The notes: generated from the letters alone by a model not told the origin. Shown: positions 35,747 to 44,912, counted from the first letter of the stretch. The stretch is DNA of 64,000 nt from Chitinophagaceae bacterium (GCA_016786885.1 JAEUVO010000049.1:1-64000); one strand, 5' to 3'. Made by a program: numbers and translations.

Positions 35747-37072
35747 GTGGTCAAATCGTTTTATTTAAATAGCATTGTGTACTATATCGCTGGTTCGGCA
35801 GCAATAATATATGCATTGAGTTATTTCCTGCCCTCTTTGTTCCAGATAGGAAATATCATTCTGGTATTACTGGCTATTGCCATATTCATTGATGCAATCC
35901 TTGTGTATAGTAAAAAAGATGGTATCAAGGCTAAACGAATGGTTTCAGACAGGTTTAGTATCGGCGATCTGAATAAAGTGATCATTCAGCTTACTAACCA
36001 GTACGGCTTTGATGTTAAGGCGAGTATCATTGATGAACTGCCTGTGCAATTCCAGGAAAGAAACTGGATAAGAAAAATTCAGTTGCAAAAAGAAACATTT
36101 TTTGACCTGGAGTATTCTTTGCGGCCAACTTCAAGAGGAGAATATATTTTTAATGATATAAATGTTTTTGTACATGCGCCATTAAAACTGGTAAAACGTC
36201 GATATATTTTTTCTGGTGACCAGGTAGTGAAGGTCTATCCTTCATATATGCAAATGCGGCGATATCAATTGCTGGCTGTGAGTAACCGGTTGCAGGAAGC
36301 TGGTGTGAAAAAGATCAGGAAGCTGGGGCACAGCATGGAGTTTGAGCAGATAAAGGAATATGTAAGGGGAGATGATTACAGGACTATCAACTGGAAGGCT
36401 ACAGCAAGGAAGAATGACCTGATGGTGAATAATTATACTGATGAAAGAAGCCAGCAGATCTACTGCCTGATCAATAAAGGCAGGGTGATGAAGATGCCTT
36501 TCCACGGATTAACATTGCTGGATTACTCGATCAATGCTTCGCTGGTATTATCAAATGTAGCACTGGTACGCCAGGATAAAGCAGGCTTGATTACGTTTGA
36601 GAAAAATCTTGATACTTTTCTGGCTGCCGATAAGAAACCAACCCAAATGAACATGGTGTTGGAAACATTGTATAAGCAGAAGACGGATTTTCTCGAAGCT
36701 GATTTTGAGAAATTATTCTCTGTGATCCGCAACAGGATTACTAACCGGAGCTTACTTATATTATTTACCAATTTTGAATCAATGGAAAGCCTGCAACGGG
36801 AAATGCCGGCATTGAAAAAGATTGCCAAGTATCACCTTTTACTTGTCGTCTTTTTTGAGAATACAGAATTAAAGTCCCTGATCGAAGGAAGAACTTCTAC
36901 GCTGGAAGATATTTATATTAAAACCATTGCCGAAAAGTTTACTTACGAAAAAAGACTTATGGTAAAGGAATTACATAAAAATGGAATCCCCTCCATTCTC
37001 ACTACCCCCGAAGGTCTTACGGTAAATACGGTAAATAAGTACCTTGAGCTCAAGACAAGAATGTCGATTTAA
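35747..37072 (+). CDS. DUF58 (VWA-like) membrane protein
   Basis: A 441-residue protein with two N-terminal membrane helices (about 10-48), an Ig-like beta region (about 60-190), and a DUF58 block with FEQIKEYVRGDDYRTINWKA (about 201-220). A VWA-like alpha/beta domain follows, where LVRQDKAGLITF and LLILFTNFESM mark strands. DUF58 proteins are predicted clients or partners of MoxR ATPases. Start GTG 35747 is the first start codon that keeps the first helix. It is the last gene of the SpoIIM-DUF4129-DUF4350-MoxR operon. Confidence 0.85.
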   Translation: MVKSFYLNSIVYYIAGSAAIIYALSYFLPSLFQIGNIILVLLAIAIFIDAILVYSKKDGIKAKRMVSDRFSIGDLNKVIIQLTNQYGFDVKASIIDELPVQFQERNWIRKIQLQKETFFDLEYSLRPTSRGEYIFNDINVFVHAPLKLVKRRYIFSGDQVVKVYPSYMQMRRYQLLAVSNRLQEAGVKKIRKLGHSMEFEQIKEYVRGDDYRTINWKATARKNDLMVNNYTDERSQQIYCLINKGRVMKMPFHGLTLLDYSINASLVLSNVALVRQDKAGLITFEKNLDTFLAADKKPTQMNMVLETLYKQKTDFLEADFEKLFSVIRNRITNRSLLILFTNFESMESLQREMPALKKIAKYHLLLVVFFENTELKSLIEGRTSTLEDIYIKTIAEKFTYEKRLMVKELHKNGIPSILTTPEGLTVNTVNKYLELKTRMSI

Positions 37073-37122
37073 ATACCGGAAATAAGAATAAACGGAAAGC
37101 AGGAGAAATGGAAGGCCTTTGT

Positions 37123-37130
37123 TACTTTTG
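37123..37130 (+). promoter_or_regulatory. Candidate -7 box (TACTTTTG) for truB, near-leaderless
   Basis: TACTTTTG is followed by CCGCC and the truB ATG at 37136, the same spacing as at 14476. Confidence 0.5.
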
Positions 37131-37135
37131 CCGCC

Positions 37136-37825
37136 ATGAACAAGCCGGCGACTATCTTTGAGGAAGGACAGGTTTTACTTATTAATAAGCCATTGCAATG
37201 GACATCATTTGACGCAGTAAGAAAGATCCGGAATCTTATCAGGATTAAAAAAGTTGGTCATGCCGGTACACTGGATCCTTTAGCTACTGGGTTGCTTATT
37301 ATCTGTACCGGGAAATTTACCAAGAAGATCAATGAATACATGGCGAGGGAAAAAGAATACACTGGCACCTTCACATTGGGGGCCACAACTCCTACCTATG
37401 ACCTGGAGAGTGTGCCAGAGAATCCTAAGCCAGTTGATCATATTACTACAGAGGATATTATTGCTGCCACAAAGAATTTTATTGGCGAAATAATGCAGGT
37501 GCCTCCTGCTCATTCAGCCATTAAAGTAGATGGTAAAAGAGTATATGAGTTAGCAAGACAAGGAAAGGAAGTAAAACTGGAGCCCCGGAAACTTTTCATA
37601 AAAGAGTTTGAGATCACTGCTATTGAAATGCCTGTGGTTCATTTCAGGGTGGTCTGTTCTACGGGTACTTACATAAGAAGCCTGACTAATGATTTTGGTG
37701 CAGCCCTGGGTTGTGGTGCGTACCTGAGTAGCCTTTGCCGGACAAGAATTGGAGAATTTTTATTAAGTGATGCAATGACAATAGATGCATTTGAAGAAAA
37801 AATCAAATTGTTATTGCAAAAATAA
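37136..37825 (+). CDS. truB: tRNA pseudouridine-55 synthase
   Basis: A 229-residue TruB that isomerises U55 in the T-loop of tRNAs. KVGHAGTLDPLATGLLIICTG (39-59) contains catalytic Asp47. EYTGTFTLGATTPTYDLE (73-90) and PPAHSAIKVDGKRVYELAR (124-142) are family blocks. CSTGTYIRSLTNDFG follows in the C-terminal half. It lacks a PUA extension and is at the short end of the family, as in many Bacteroidota. It ends flush against the convergent Omp85 gene. Confidence 0.96.
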   Translation: MNKPATIFEEGQVLLINKPLQWTSFDAVRKIRNLIRIKKVGHAGTLDPLATGLLIICTGKFTKKINEYMAREKEYTGTFTLGATTPTYDLESVPENPKPVDHITTEDIIAATKNFIGEIMQVPPAHSAIKVDGKRVYELARQGKEVKLEPRKLFIKEFEITAIEMPVVHFRVVCSTGTYIRSLTNDFGAALGCGAYLSSLCRTRIGEFLLSDAMTIDAFEEKIKLLLQK

Positions 37826-40147
37826 TTATAACACGAAAGGATAATTAATGCCTAACTGAAGTTGCCCTTTCAATAAGCTCTTAAGCTGGTATCCATAAAA
37901 CCATTTGTTTTGTGCAAGTGTATCAGCCGGACTTGGATCTTTTGCTTTGTAAGAATAATCAAGTCTTATTAGAAAATAGCCAAAATCAACCCGCAGACCT
38001 GTACCAACACCAACAGCAAGATCTTTTCCAAGTCTTCCAAAATTAAATATCTCTTCAGTTTTTCTTCCGTCCGCTTCTTTCAGGAACCAAATATTACCAA
38101 TATCAGTAAACAGCGCTCCGTTTATCTGTACTCCGGCTACTTTAAACCAGGGGAAACGATATTCGATGTTAGCTTCCAGTTGCATATCACCATATCTTTC
38201 AGGAAGACCAGTGCTGGTGTTACTGAAATCCTTTACAAAAGATCCTGGTCCAAGTTTACGCAAGGCCCATGCCCGCATGCTGTTAGGCCCACCTGCAAAG
38301 TATTGCCTGAATAAAGGCAGACTATACCGTTTATTCTCATTAACAGTAGTGTTAAAAGCATATCCTGCTCCTGCAAATAAACGTAAAGCAAGAGCTGTTT
38401 TTTTAAATTGTATTTTGCGGACAAACTCAAGGTCAATCTTCGCAAACCTGAAAAGATTTGTATCGAGGAAGTCACTATTGAATAACCTTGTTAATAGACC
38501 TGATACCTCAACACCACCACGGAAGGTATTTACATTTTCTTTTTTACCACCAGTGATTGACACTCCTGCTGACATTGATTCTATCAATCCGTCAGTGAAA
38601 ATATTTTTCAGCAACGGGTTATTGGCAATGAGTTCATTCAGCTTTTGCCTTCTTTTGATGTAGGAATATTCAATATTTGGATACCGAAATGAGACCAATG
38701 CATTTTTGACCTGGAAGTTATAACCCCATGACCCGTTTATAGTTGTCAGGTTAAAAAGATCCTTTCTTTCTGTATTGGCTGCATTAAAGGAAAGTACCGT
38801 TCTGAAATTATCTCTCCATTTATCAGGTATCCATTTACTGTTCGGTATGGGCCTTGGGAAATAAATATTATGACTTACGGCAAATTGTTGCGTTTGAATA
38901 AAGCTGCTGTCACTAAGCTCTATGCCGTACCGGATGCTTGTATTTGATTGAATAGCCCTGCGTGCAAAATTCCGGTTTAGCACAGTTGCATTTACACCAA
39001 CGCCAAACAGGTTACCAGACACCACACTCTGGTTTCTGCTGCCTTCAATGTTTGCATTAAATGAATACTTTTTTGCAGGAGTTAAGCGAATTACAAAATC
39101 GGCTGTATCCTGATTCTTTCTGGGGATCTGCTCGATGTTCACCAATCGCCAGGTGCCAAGAGAATTAAATCGGTTGATCGTTTTATAATATTTACGTTGA
39201 TTATACAGATCGCCATGATGAAAGTATACGTTCTGTGGTAATATCTTAGCCTTAAAAGTGTTTCTGAAAGAAATAACCTTTACGCCATTTACGATTTCTT
39301 CTTTTGGCTGTAAGCCAGCAGTATCAGGGGTGAATTCAGGATATATGCTGACATTGCCAATAAAGTATTTTACCAGTTTACTGCTGTCAAAGCCGGGTCT
39401 TAAAACAATTTCCAGGTTAGCTGTTGGATTCTCTCTTCTTTCTTTTAATTTTTGAAGTATGGCCAGTTGCTCAACCGGGTCAAAAGTTGGCCTGAGTAAC
39501 TCAATATCAAGTGTGTCCCAAATACCTCTTAACTCTTCCCTGTTAAAACGGAGATAACCACTATTCCGGTACAAGTCTACCAATCTATCCAGTTCAAGTG
39601 AAATAGTTGATTTGGCAAACGGCCCACCCTTTTTCAGCAGGGATTCATTTTTGTTTGCCATGGTTATAGCCTGCAGTTCCTGTTGTTTGATATTATAACC
39701 AATGGAATCCAGCTTAACTACTTTGCCGGGAGTAACATTAAAGGTCACTGTAGTTCTGTATTGGTCCTCTTTTTTGATAATTGTATCATCGTAGGTTATA
39801 GAACTTTTGAAGTATCCAAGTGAAATTAGCAAAGCCCTCATGAAAAGCACAGATCTGTCCGCATTGGCATTATCGTAAACCGGCGGTTTTTTCATTACAC
39901 TGTAGAAAAGCTTGGATACAGATCTTGCCCGCATACTATCATCCAGTTGCCCTTTCAGGCGGGATTGAAGAGTTTCTCTTTCTTCGTTTGTAAAATTGCC
40001 GTTTACAGTGATATTTGTTTCGAAAACAAATGGCTTACCTTTCGGGTAGTCTTTAGGTATTACACCACAGGAAGTGATCAGGATAACGGGCAGGGCCACG
40101 AGAAAAAACCGTAATTTATAAAAGTTGGTTGGCCGGCCTGTTGACAT
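37826..40147 (-). CDS. Omp85-family (BamA/TamA-like) outer-membrane lipoprotein
   Basis: A 773-residue protein with POTRA-like repeats in the first half and a surface-antigen barrel in the second. GSRNQSVVSGNLFGVGVNAT begins the barrel region. GGPNSMRAWALRKLGPGS (about 615-632) fits the conserved L6 loop that is V/I-R-G-(F/Y) in BamA; here the motif reads SMRAW. The end IRLDYSYK...LGINYPFVL is typical. The N-terminus carries a lipobox (VILITSCGVI), so it should be a lipoprotein. Start MSTGRP at 40147 is chosen over ATG 40198, which would overlap the divergent methyltransferase gene. It may work with the TamB-like protein encoded at 20122-24912. Confidence 0.85.
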   Translation of the reverse strand: MSTGRPTNFYKLRFFLVALPVILITSCGVIPKDYPKGKPFVFETNITVNGNFTNEERETLQSRLKGQLDDSMRARSVSKLFYSVMKKPPVYDNANADRSVLFMRALLISLGYFKSSITYDDTIIKKEDQYRTTVTFNVTPGKVVKLDSIGYNIKQQELQAITMANKNESLLKKGGPFAKSTISLELDRLVDLYRNSGYLRFNREELRGIWDTLDIELLRPTFDPVEQLAILQKLKERRENPTANLEIVLRPGFDSSKLVKYFIGNVSIYPEFTPDTAGLQPKEEIVNGVKVISFRNTFKAKILPQNVYFHHGDLYNQRKYYKTINRFNSLGTWRLVNIEQIPRKNQDTADFVIRLTPAKKYSFNANIEGSRNQSVVSGNLFGVGVNATVLNRNFARRAIQSNTSIRYGIELSDSSFIQTQQFAVSHNIYFPRPIPNSKWIPDKWRDNFRTVLSFNAANTERKDLFNLTTINGSWGYNFQVKNALVSFRYPNIEYSYIKRRQKLNELIANNPLLKNIFTDGLIESMSAGVSITGGKKENVNTFRGGVEVSGLLTRLFNSDFLDTNLFRFAKIDLEFVRKIQFKKTALALRLFAGAGYAFNTTVNENKRYSLPLFRQYFAGGPNSMRAWALRKLGPGSFVKDFSNTSTGLPERYGDMQLEANIEYRFPWFKVAGVQINGALFTDIGNIWFLKEADGRKTEEIFNFGRLGKDLAVGVGTGLRVDFGYFLIRLDYSYKAKDPSPADTLAQNKWFYGYQLKSLLKGQLQLGINYPFVL

Positions 40148-40159
40148 AGATTCAAAATA

Positions 40160-40897
40160 ATGTATATGCTCGTTAAATCGAAGATCAAATATATTCAAAG
40201 TTTAGGCCAGAAAAAATTCAGGGATGAAGCAGGGGTCTTTATAGCAGAAGGGCCAAAGATCGTACAGGAGTTATTGAAAGCTGATCCATCTACTGTAAAG
40301 GAGGTTTATGGAGTAAAAGAATGGATAAACGAGAATAAGAAACTGCTTGGTCAAACCGGCAATGTAGAAATAAGTGAAACTGATTTAGAAAAAATTTCAC
40401 ATTTAAAGACACCTAATAAAGTACTTGCTGTTGTAAATCAGTTTTCCGGCGGCGTCATTGATGCAAAAGACAGAATCACCCTGGCATTATGCGATATACA
40501 GGATCCCGGTAATTTGGGTACAATTATTCGTATAGCAGATTGGTTTGGCGTTGGACAGGTCATTTGTTCCGAAGATTCAGCTGATGTATATAATCCCAAA
40601 GTGATACAATCAACGATGGGCAGCATTGCCAGGGTAAAAGTTTTTTATACAGACATTAAAAAATGGCTTTCTGATCAAAGGGGCACTAATATTTATGCGA
40701 CCGTTCTGGATGGAGAGGATATAACTCAAATGAAAAAAATTAAGCAGGGAATCATCCTGATTGGTAATGAGTCGAAGGGTATAAGCCCGGAAATATTGCA
40801 GTTGGCTAATGACAGGGTCACTATTCCAAATAAAGGGAAAGCAGAGTCGTTAAATGCAGCAGTAGCAACCGGAATAGTATTGTCACATCTTACCTGA
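40160..40897 (+). CDS. SpoU/TrmH family RNA 2'-O-methyltransferase
   Basis: A 245-residue SPOUT methyltransferase that would methylate a ribose in rRNA or tRNA using S-adenosylmethionine. An N-terminal substrate-binding region (RDEAGVFIAEGPKIVQELL) precedes the knotted domain. Its motifs are ALCDIQDPGNLGTIIRIADW (about 109-128), GNESKGISPEI (about 197-207) and IPNKGKAESLNAAVATGIVL (about 217-236). ATG 40160 and 40166 are both possible. Only 12 bases separate it from the divergent Omp85 start. Its 3' end overlaps the convergent permease by 8 bases. Confidence 0.92.
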   Translation: MYMLVKSKIKYIQSLGQKKFRDEAGVFIAEGPKIVQELLKADPSTVKEVYGVKEWINENKKLLGQTGNVEISETDLEKISHLKTPNKVLAVVNQFSGGVIDAKDRITLALCDIQDPGNLGTIIRIADWFGVGQVICSEDSADVYNPKVIQSTMGSIARVKVFYTDIKKWLSDQRGTNIYATVLDGEDITQMKKIKQGIILIGNESKGISPEILQLANDRVTIPNKGKAESLNAAVATGIVLSHLT

Positions 40898-42125
40898 ACT
40901 GTATTGCTTTTACAGGCTGTATTTTTTTGACCAGTAAGGAGGGTATCATCATAATCAGGAAACATACGATGAGTGTGCAGGCACAAATGGCCGCTACCTG
41001 CCACCAGACAATTTTTACTGCTGCAGTACTGAGATAGTAGGCTTCTTCTTTCAGTTTGATGAAACCGGTTTCTTGTTGCAGCCACAAAATACCAAGGGCA
41101 AGTGAGGTGCCAATCAAAATACCCGTTATAGTAATGATCAGCGAATGACGCAGAAATATTTTCTGTACCGTCCAATCAGTAGCTCCAAGAGATTTTAGTA
41201 TGCCGATCATTCTCACCCTTTCCAAGACAAGTATCATAAGACAGGTGATGAGGTTTATAACAGCGACGATTACCATAATGATGATCAGCACATTTCTCGT
41301 TACATCCTGCATATTCAGCCAGTCAAAAATATTTGGCGACACCTTTTTAACACTTATCGCATCCCATGTGTTGGGAAAAGCATCTATGTTGTAAAGATCA
41401 TTTGCCGTTGTATCGATCTTTTTGTAATCATGTAAAAAGATTTCGTAGCCGCCAACCTCATCAGGTTGCCAGTTATTTAATTGCTGAATGAGTTTAATAT
41501 CACCAATTGCAAAAAGACGGTCATACTCTTCAATACCTGTTTTGTAAATACCGGTAATGGTAATTTTACGGGGTCTTGGATTTTCGCCAGGCATGATAAA
41601 ATAAATGATGATCGTATCATTTACATGCAGTTTCATTCGGGATGCAGTATAATCTGAAACGAGTATTTCCCGGCTGAAAGCAGTGTCATTGAAACGAATG
41701 GCCCGCCCTTGTTTTATGAATTGCTGCAGGTTATCAAAATCATAGCTATCATCAAGTCCTTTTACCAGGACACCCTCTATGTCATCAGTTGTTTTTAAAA
41801 TTGCATATCGTGTAGCAAAGGGATGAATACTTTTTACCTCCGGGTTTTGGAGGATAGAGTTGATAAGCGAATCATTTTTATAAATCGGGGTCTCTTCCGA
41901 AATAATAGCTTTGCCGGGTTGTTTTTCCTGGATGCGTATGTGCCCCCAAAAACTAAACACTTTCTGGCTTACTGCCTCCTGAAATCCGTTTGCAAGTGCC
42001 AATGTTACGATCATAACTGCCACACTAATGATCGTAGCTGCCACAGACAGGCGTATAATAAACCTGGAAAAAGTTTTTTGCTGATTAAATGCTATCCGAT
42101 TTGCTATAAACCCTGCAACCTTCAA
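40890..42125 (-). CDS. LolC/FtsX-like ABC transporter permease
   Basis: A 411-residue inner-membrane permease. One helix near the N-terminus (about 22-45) is followed by a large periplasmic MacB-like domain (about 45-275). Three C-terminal helices follow, in the region VAVINLITCLMILVLERVR to LVKKIQPVKAIQ. RMIGILKSLGATDWTVQKIF is the conserved cytoplasmic coupling segment. The family includes LolC/E, which extract lipoproteins from the inner membrane with a LolD ATPase; no ATPase gene is adjacent. A TATTTTTG box lies at 42153-42146 on the minus strand. Confidence 0.88.
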   Translation of the reverse strand: MKVAGFIANRIAFNQQKTFSRFIIRLSVAATIISVAVMIVTLALANGFQEAVSQKVFSFWGHIRIQEKQPGKAIISEETPIYKNDSLINSILQNPEVKSIHPFATRYAILKTTDDIEGVLVKGLDDSYDFDNLQQFIKQGRAIRFNDTAFSREILVSDYTASRMKLHVNDTIIIYFIMPGENPRPRKITITGIYKTGIEEYDRLFAIGDIKLIQQLNNWQPDEVGGYEIFLHDYKKIDTTANDLYNIDAFPNTWDAISVKKVSPNIFDWLNMQDVTRNVLIIIMVIVAVINLITCLMILVLERVRMIGILKSLGATDWTVQKIFLRHSLIITITGILIGTSLALGILWLQQETGFIKLKEEAYYLSTAAVKIVWWQVAAICACTLIVCFLIMMIPSLLVKKIQPVKAIQFR

Positions 42126-42145
42126 AATGAATTATTTGTCTTTTT

Positions 42146-42153
42146 CAAAAATA
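42146..42153 (-). promoter_or_regulatory. Candidate -7 box (TATTTTTG on minus strand) for the permease gene
   Basis: TATTTTTG on the minus strand ends 20 bases before the ATG at 42125. Confidence 0.4.
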
Positions 42154-42211
42154 AGGTGGTTGACAAGATTTTATCTTATTTTCAGCTAATATTTTCATTC
42201 ATAATAACCCG

Positions 42212-43492
42212 ATGAAGAAAAGCCTGAGTTTGTTGCTGCTGTTGGCGCCGCTATGCCTGAGATCCCAAATACCCGATCATATATACCGGGGAAATATCCA
42301 AACGGTGAAACTGTTTAAGTATGGTGATATTTATGGCTACCCTGTCCTTGCCCTTAATAGTAATGAGCAACTGGAGTTGCATTTTGACGATATGGATGGA
42401 GATGTGAAGTATTACTATTACAGTTTTCAATTGTGTAACGCAGACTGGACACCTGCCAACATTCAAACGTTTGATTATATCCGGGGGTTCCAAAGTAACC
42501 GGATCAGTACATATCGTACCTCATCTATTGTACAAACCCGCTACACACATTACCAGGCCATTTTGCCGGAAAGAAATTCTGCACCAATCCGTGGTGGTAA
42601 TTATCTCTTGAAAGTTTTTTTAAACGATGACACTTCGAAACTTGTATTCACAAAGCGGTTTTTGGTGGTTAACAAAAAGGCATCAGTATCGGGCCAGGTT
42701 CTGCAGCCATTTAACGGTAGTTTTTTTCAAACGCACCAGCGGGTACAGGCTTCAATAAGTACTGCTGCGGGCCAGATCAATGCTTTTTCGCCTCAGGACC
42801 TGAAAGTAGTGGTATTGCAAAACAATATCTGGTCAACAGCTTCATTGATAGACAGGCCAACTGTTTTTCGCGGAAATTATTATGAATACAGTGATGAAGA
42901 GAATACCACATTTGCAGCAGGAAAAGAATGGCGATGGATAGATCTCCGCAGCTTGCGCCTGCGCAGTGACAGGGTATTGAAGATTATTGATAGTGACTCC
43001 AGTAATCGTACAGATATATATGTTAACCCGGATATAGAACGCCGGCAACAATTATATGTTTATTACCGTGATTTAAATGGGATATATACAATTGAAAATA
43101 CTGATAATGCAAATCCATACTGGCAAAGTGAGTATGCATGGGTGCATTTTACTTTTGCACCTGCTGGTAAAAGACCTTATGAAGGACGGAGTGTTTATTT
43201 ATTTGGCGAGTTGACCAATTATACACAGGATGATAATTCCAGGATGATATTTAATGAGGAGAAAGGGATGTATGAGAAGGCTCTTTTTTTGAAACAGGGA
43301 TTTTACAACTATTCTTATGTAACTGTTTCAGATAAGAAACAAAGAGATATCATACCCTCTCTGGAAAATACAGAAGGTAATTATTGGGGAACAGAGAACA
43401 GTTACACAATCTTGGTTTACTTCAGGTCATTTGGTGCAAGAGCAGATGAACTGATAGGCTATACGAGTATAAATTCTTCCTTTCAGCGTTAG
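42212..43492 (+). CDS. Type IX secretion system plug protein (DUF5103)
   Basis: A 426-residue exported protein. The signal peptide is followed by IPDHIYRGNIQTVKLFKYGD, a block typical of DUF5103. YYYYSFQLCNADWTPANIQ (about 69-87), RGGNYLLKVF (about 130-139) and a C-terminal RSVYLFGELTNYTQDD region complete the pattern. In the T9SS the plug protein closes the SprA translocon pore at the outer membrane when no PorV-cargo complex is bound. The presence of this gene suggests that the organism has a T9SS. It stands alone, next to the SRP RNA gene. Confidence 0.88.
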   Translation: MKKSLSLLLLLAPLCLRSQIPDHIYRGNIQTVKLFKYGDIYGYPVLALNSNEQLELHFDDMDGDVKYYYYSFQLCNADWTPANIQTFDYIRGFQSNRISTYRTSSIVQTRYTHYQAILPERNSAPIRGGNYLLKVFLNDDTSKLVFTKRFLVVNKKASVSGQVLQPFNGSFFQTHQRVQASISTAAGQINAFSPQDLKVVVLQNNIWSTASLIDRPTVFRGNYYEYSDEENTTFAAGKEWRWIDLRSLRLRSDRVLKIIDSDSSNRTDIYVNPDIERRQQLYVYYRDLNGIYTIENTDNANPYWQSEYAWVHFTFAPAGKRPYEGRSVYLFGELTNYTQDDNSRMIFNEEKGMYEKALFLKQGFYNYSYVTVSDKKQRDIIPSLENTEGNYWGTENSYTILVYFRSFGARADELIGYTSINSSFQR

Positions 43493-43534
43493 CAGTTTTT
43501 CCAATTTCATGACCTGCATTAAATGCTGCTCCCT

Positions 43535-43542
43535 TATCTTTG
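43535..43542 (+). promoter_or_regulatory. Candidate -7 box (TATCTTTG) of the SRP RNA gene
   Basis: TATCTTTG ends 4 bases before the first base-paired nucleotide (43547) of the SRP RNA, the distance expected for a start site at the RNA 5' end. Confidence 0.6.
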
Positions 43543-43546
43543 CGGC

Positions 43547-43640
43547 GGCAGGTCTTACACGACCAGCTCCTGCTGAACCCTCCCAGGGCCGGAAGGCAGC
43601 AAGAGTAGGTGGTTGAGCGGTGCGATGTAATCAGCCTGCC
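43547..43640 (+). ncRNA. ffs: Signal recognition particle RNA (small bacterial 4.5S type)
   Basis: About 94 nucleotides fold as a single long hairpin. The ends GGCAGG (43547-43552) and CCTGCC (43635-43640) pair. The apical part CCCAGGGCCGGAAGGCAGCA holds the conserved GGAA tetraloop and the asymmetric internal loop that binds the Ffh M domain. It is the short type without an Alu domain. A T-run follows at 43642-43648. Confidence 0.93.
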
Positions 43641-43735
43641 ATTTTTTTACCCCCTGGTTCCCTGAAGGGGGAATAAAAATCTTCAGGAATCTGCAAACAT
43701 TCAAAAATCATGTCCTTCCGGACAAATAAGCTATT

Positions 43736-44389
43736 ATGAAATTCTTTATTGATACTGCCAATCTTGCGCAAATAAAAGAAGCCAATGAATTAGGCATTCT
43801 TGATGGTGTAACGACCAATCCATCACTGATGGCCAAAGAAGGTATTAAAGGCGAAGCAGCAGTGATGAACCACTATAAAACAATTTGCGAAATGGTGGAT
43901 GGCGATATCAGTGCCGAAGTTATAAGTACAGAGTTTAACGCTATTGTGGAAGAAGGGAAAAAGCTGGCAGCTATTCACCCTAATATTGTCGTTAAAGTGC
44001 CGATGATCAAGGATGGTATAAAAGCTATAAAGTGGTTTACAGATAATGGTATCAGAACAAACTGTACGTTGGTTTTTTCTGCAGGACAGGCCATATTAGC
44101 TGCTAAGGCAGGTGCTACATACCTTTCCCCGTTTATTGGCCGTATAGACGATAGTAACTGGGATGGAATAGAATTAATTTCCCAGATATCACATATATAT
44201 TCTGTTCAGGGTTTTAAAACAGAGATACTGGCGGCCTCTATTCGTAATGCGCTTCATATTGTACGATGTGCGGAAGCCGGGGCAGATGTTTGTACCTGCC
44301 CGCTTGATTCAATACTCGGTTTGTTAAAACATCCGCTTACAGATATCGGATTAGCAAAGTTTCTTGAGGATGCAAAGAAGACGGCATAA
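43736..44389 (+). CDS. Fructose-6-phosphate aldolase / transaldolase (TalC-FSA type)
   Basis: A 217-residue short transaldolase. FIDTANLAQIKEANELGILD (4-23) opens the barrel. GVTTNPSLMAKEG (24-36) is the conserved loop. NIVVKVPM (83-90) holds the Schiff-base Lys87. TLVFSAGQAILAAKAGATYL and SPFIGRIDD follow. The compact length is that of the FSA/TalC subgroup, which does either dihydroxyacetone-type aldol reactions or transaldolase transfer in the pentose phosphate pathway. Sequence alone does not separate the two. A strong terminator follows. Confidence 0.93.
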   Translation: MKFFIDTANLAQIKEANELGILDGVTTNPSLMAKEGIKGEAAVMNHYKTICEMVDGDISAEVISTEFNAIVEEGKKLAAIHPNIVVKVPMIKDGIKAIKWFTDNGIRTNCTLVFSAGQAILAAKAGATYLSPFIGRIDDSNWDGIELISQISHIYSVQGFKTEILAASIRNALHIVRCAEAGADVCTCPLDSILGLLKHPLTDIGLAKFLEDAKKTA

Positions 44390-44418
44390 CAAAAAGGAAT
44401 AGTTTCTAAAATAAAAGA

Positions 44419-44447
44419 AATCCCTGGCCGAAACCAGGGATTTTTTA
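44419..44447. terminator. Intrinsic terminator
   Basis: AATCCCTGG, a short loop and CCAGGGATT followed by TTTTT. It lies between the aldolase and the convergent gene at 44445. Confidence 0.82.
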
Positions 44448-44849
44448 TTGTCTTTTTTTGTTTTTCGGTTTAGGTTCAGCAGGTTTCATTACTTCTTCAA
44501 TAGTCGGCAATTCACCATCTGGTTTCTTTTTGATCCAAATCGTTCTTTCGATTACAATAGATGGATTTGCCTTCAATACCGCTTTTACAGTTACTTTTTC
44601 ATCCTTAAAATCTGCGGGAATAATGAGTTCATTACCCTGGAATGTGGCGGTGGAACAAGAAAACTGGATTTCTCTACCTGTAAGCGGTAGCCAGCGTCCG
44701 TTTGATAACTTACCATCTACATTAATATAATTATGTTGACCTTTTTTAAGACTGTCTGTGTAAAGGTGGAAATAGATACTATCCACTTTTTGTGAGAAAA
44801 GAGGTGAAATAGCAGCCGTAAAGATCAATAGAAGTAGAATCCGTTTCAT
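44445..44849 (-). CDS. Small exported protein of unknown function
   Basis: I do not recognise a named family. It encodes 134 residues with a signal peptide (MKRILLLLIFTAAISPLFSQ), a beta-rich body of about 85 residues containing GQHNYINVDGKLSNGRWLPL and VTVKAVLKANPSIVIERTIW, and a Pro/Lys-rich tail (KPAEPKPKNKKRQ). The body looks like a single Ig-like or bacterial adhesion-type sandwich in the periplasm. Its stop overlaps the terminator hairpin of the convergent aldolase gene. Confidence 0.6.
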   Translation of the reverse strand: MKRILLLLIFTAAISPLFSQKVDSIYFHLYTDSLKKGQHNYINVDGKLSNGRWLPLTGREIQFSCSTATFQGNELIIPADFKDEKVTVKAVLKANPSIVIERTIWIKKKPDGELPTIEEVMKPAEPKPKNKKRQ

Positions 44850-44912
44850 ATTGCAAGTATAAGTCGAAGGGCCGGGCCAGAAAGTTGTATAGATACTATC
44901 TTTCTGATTCTT

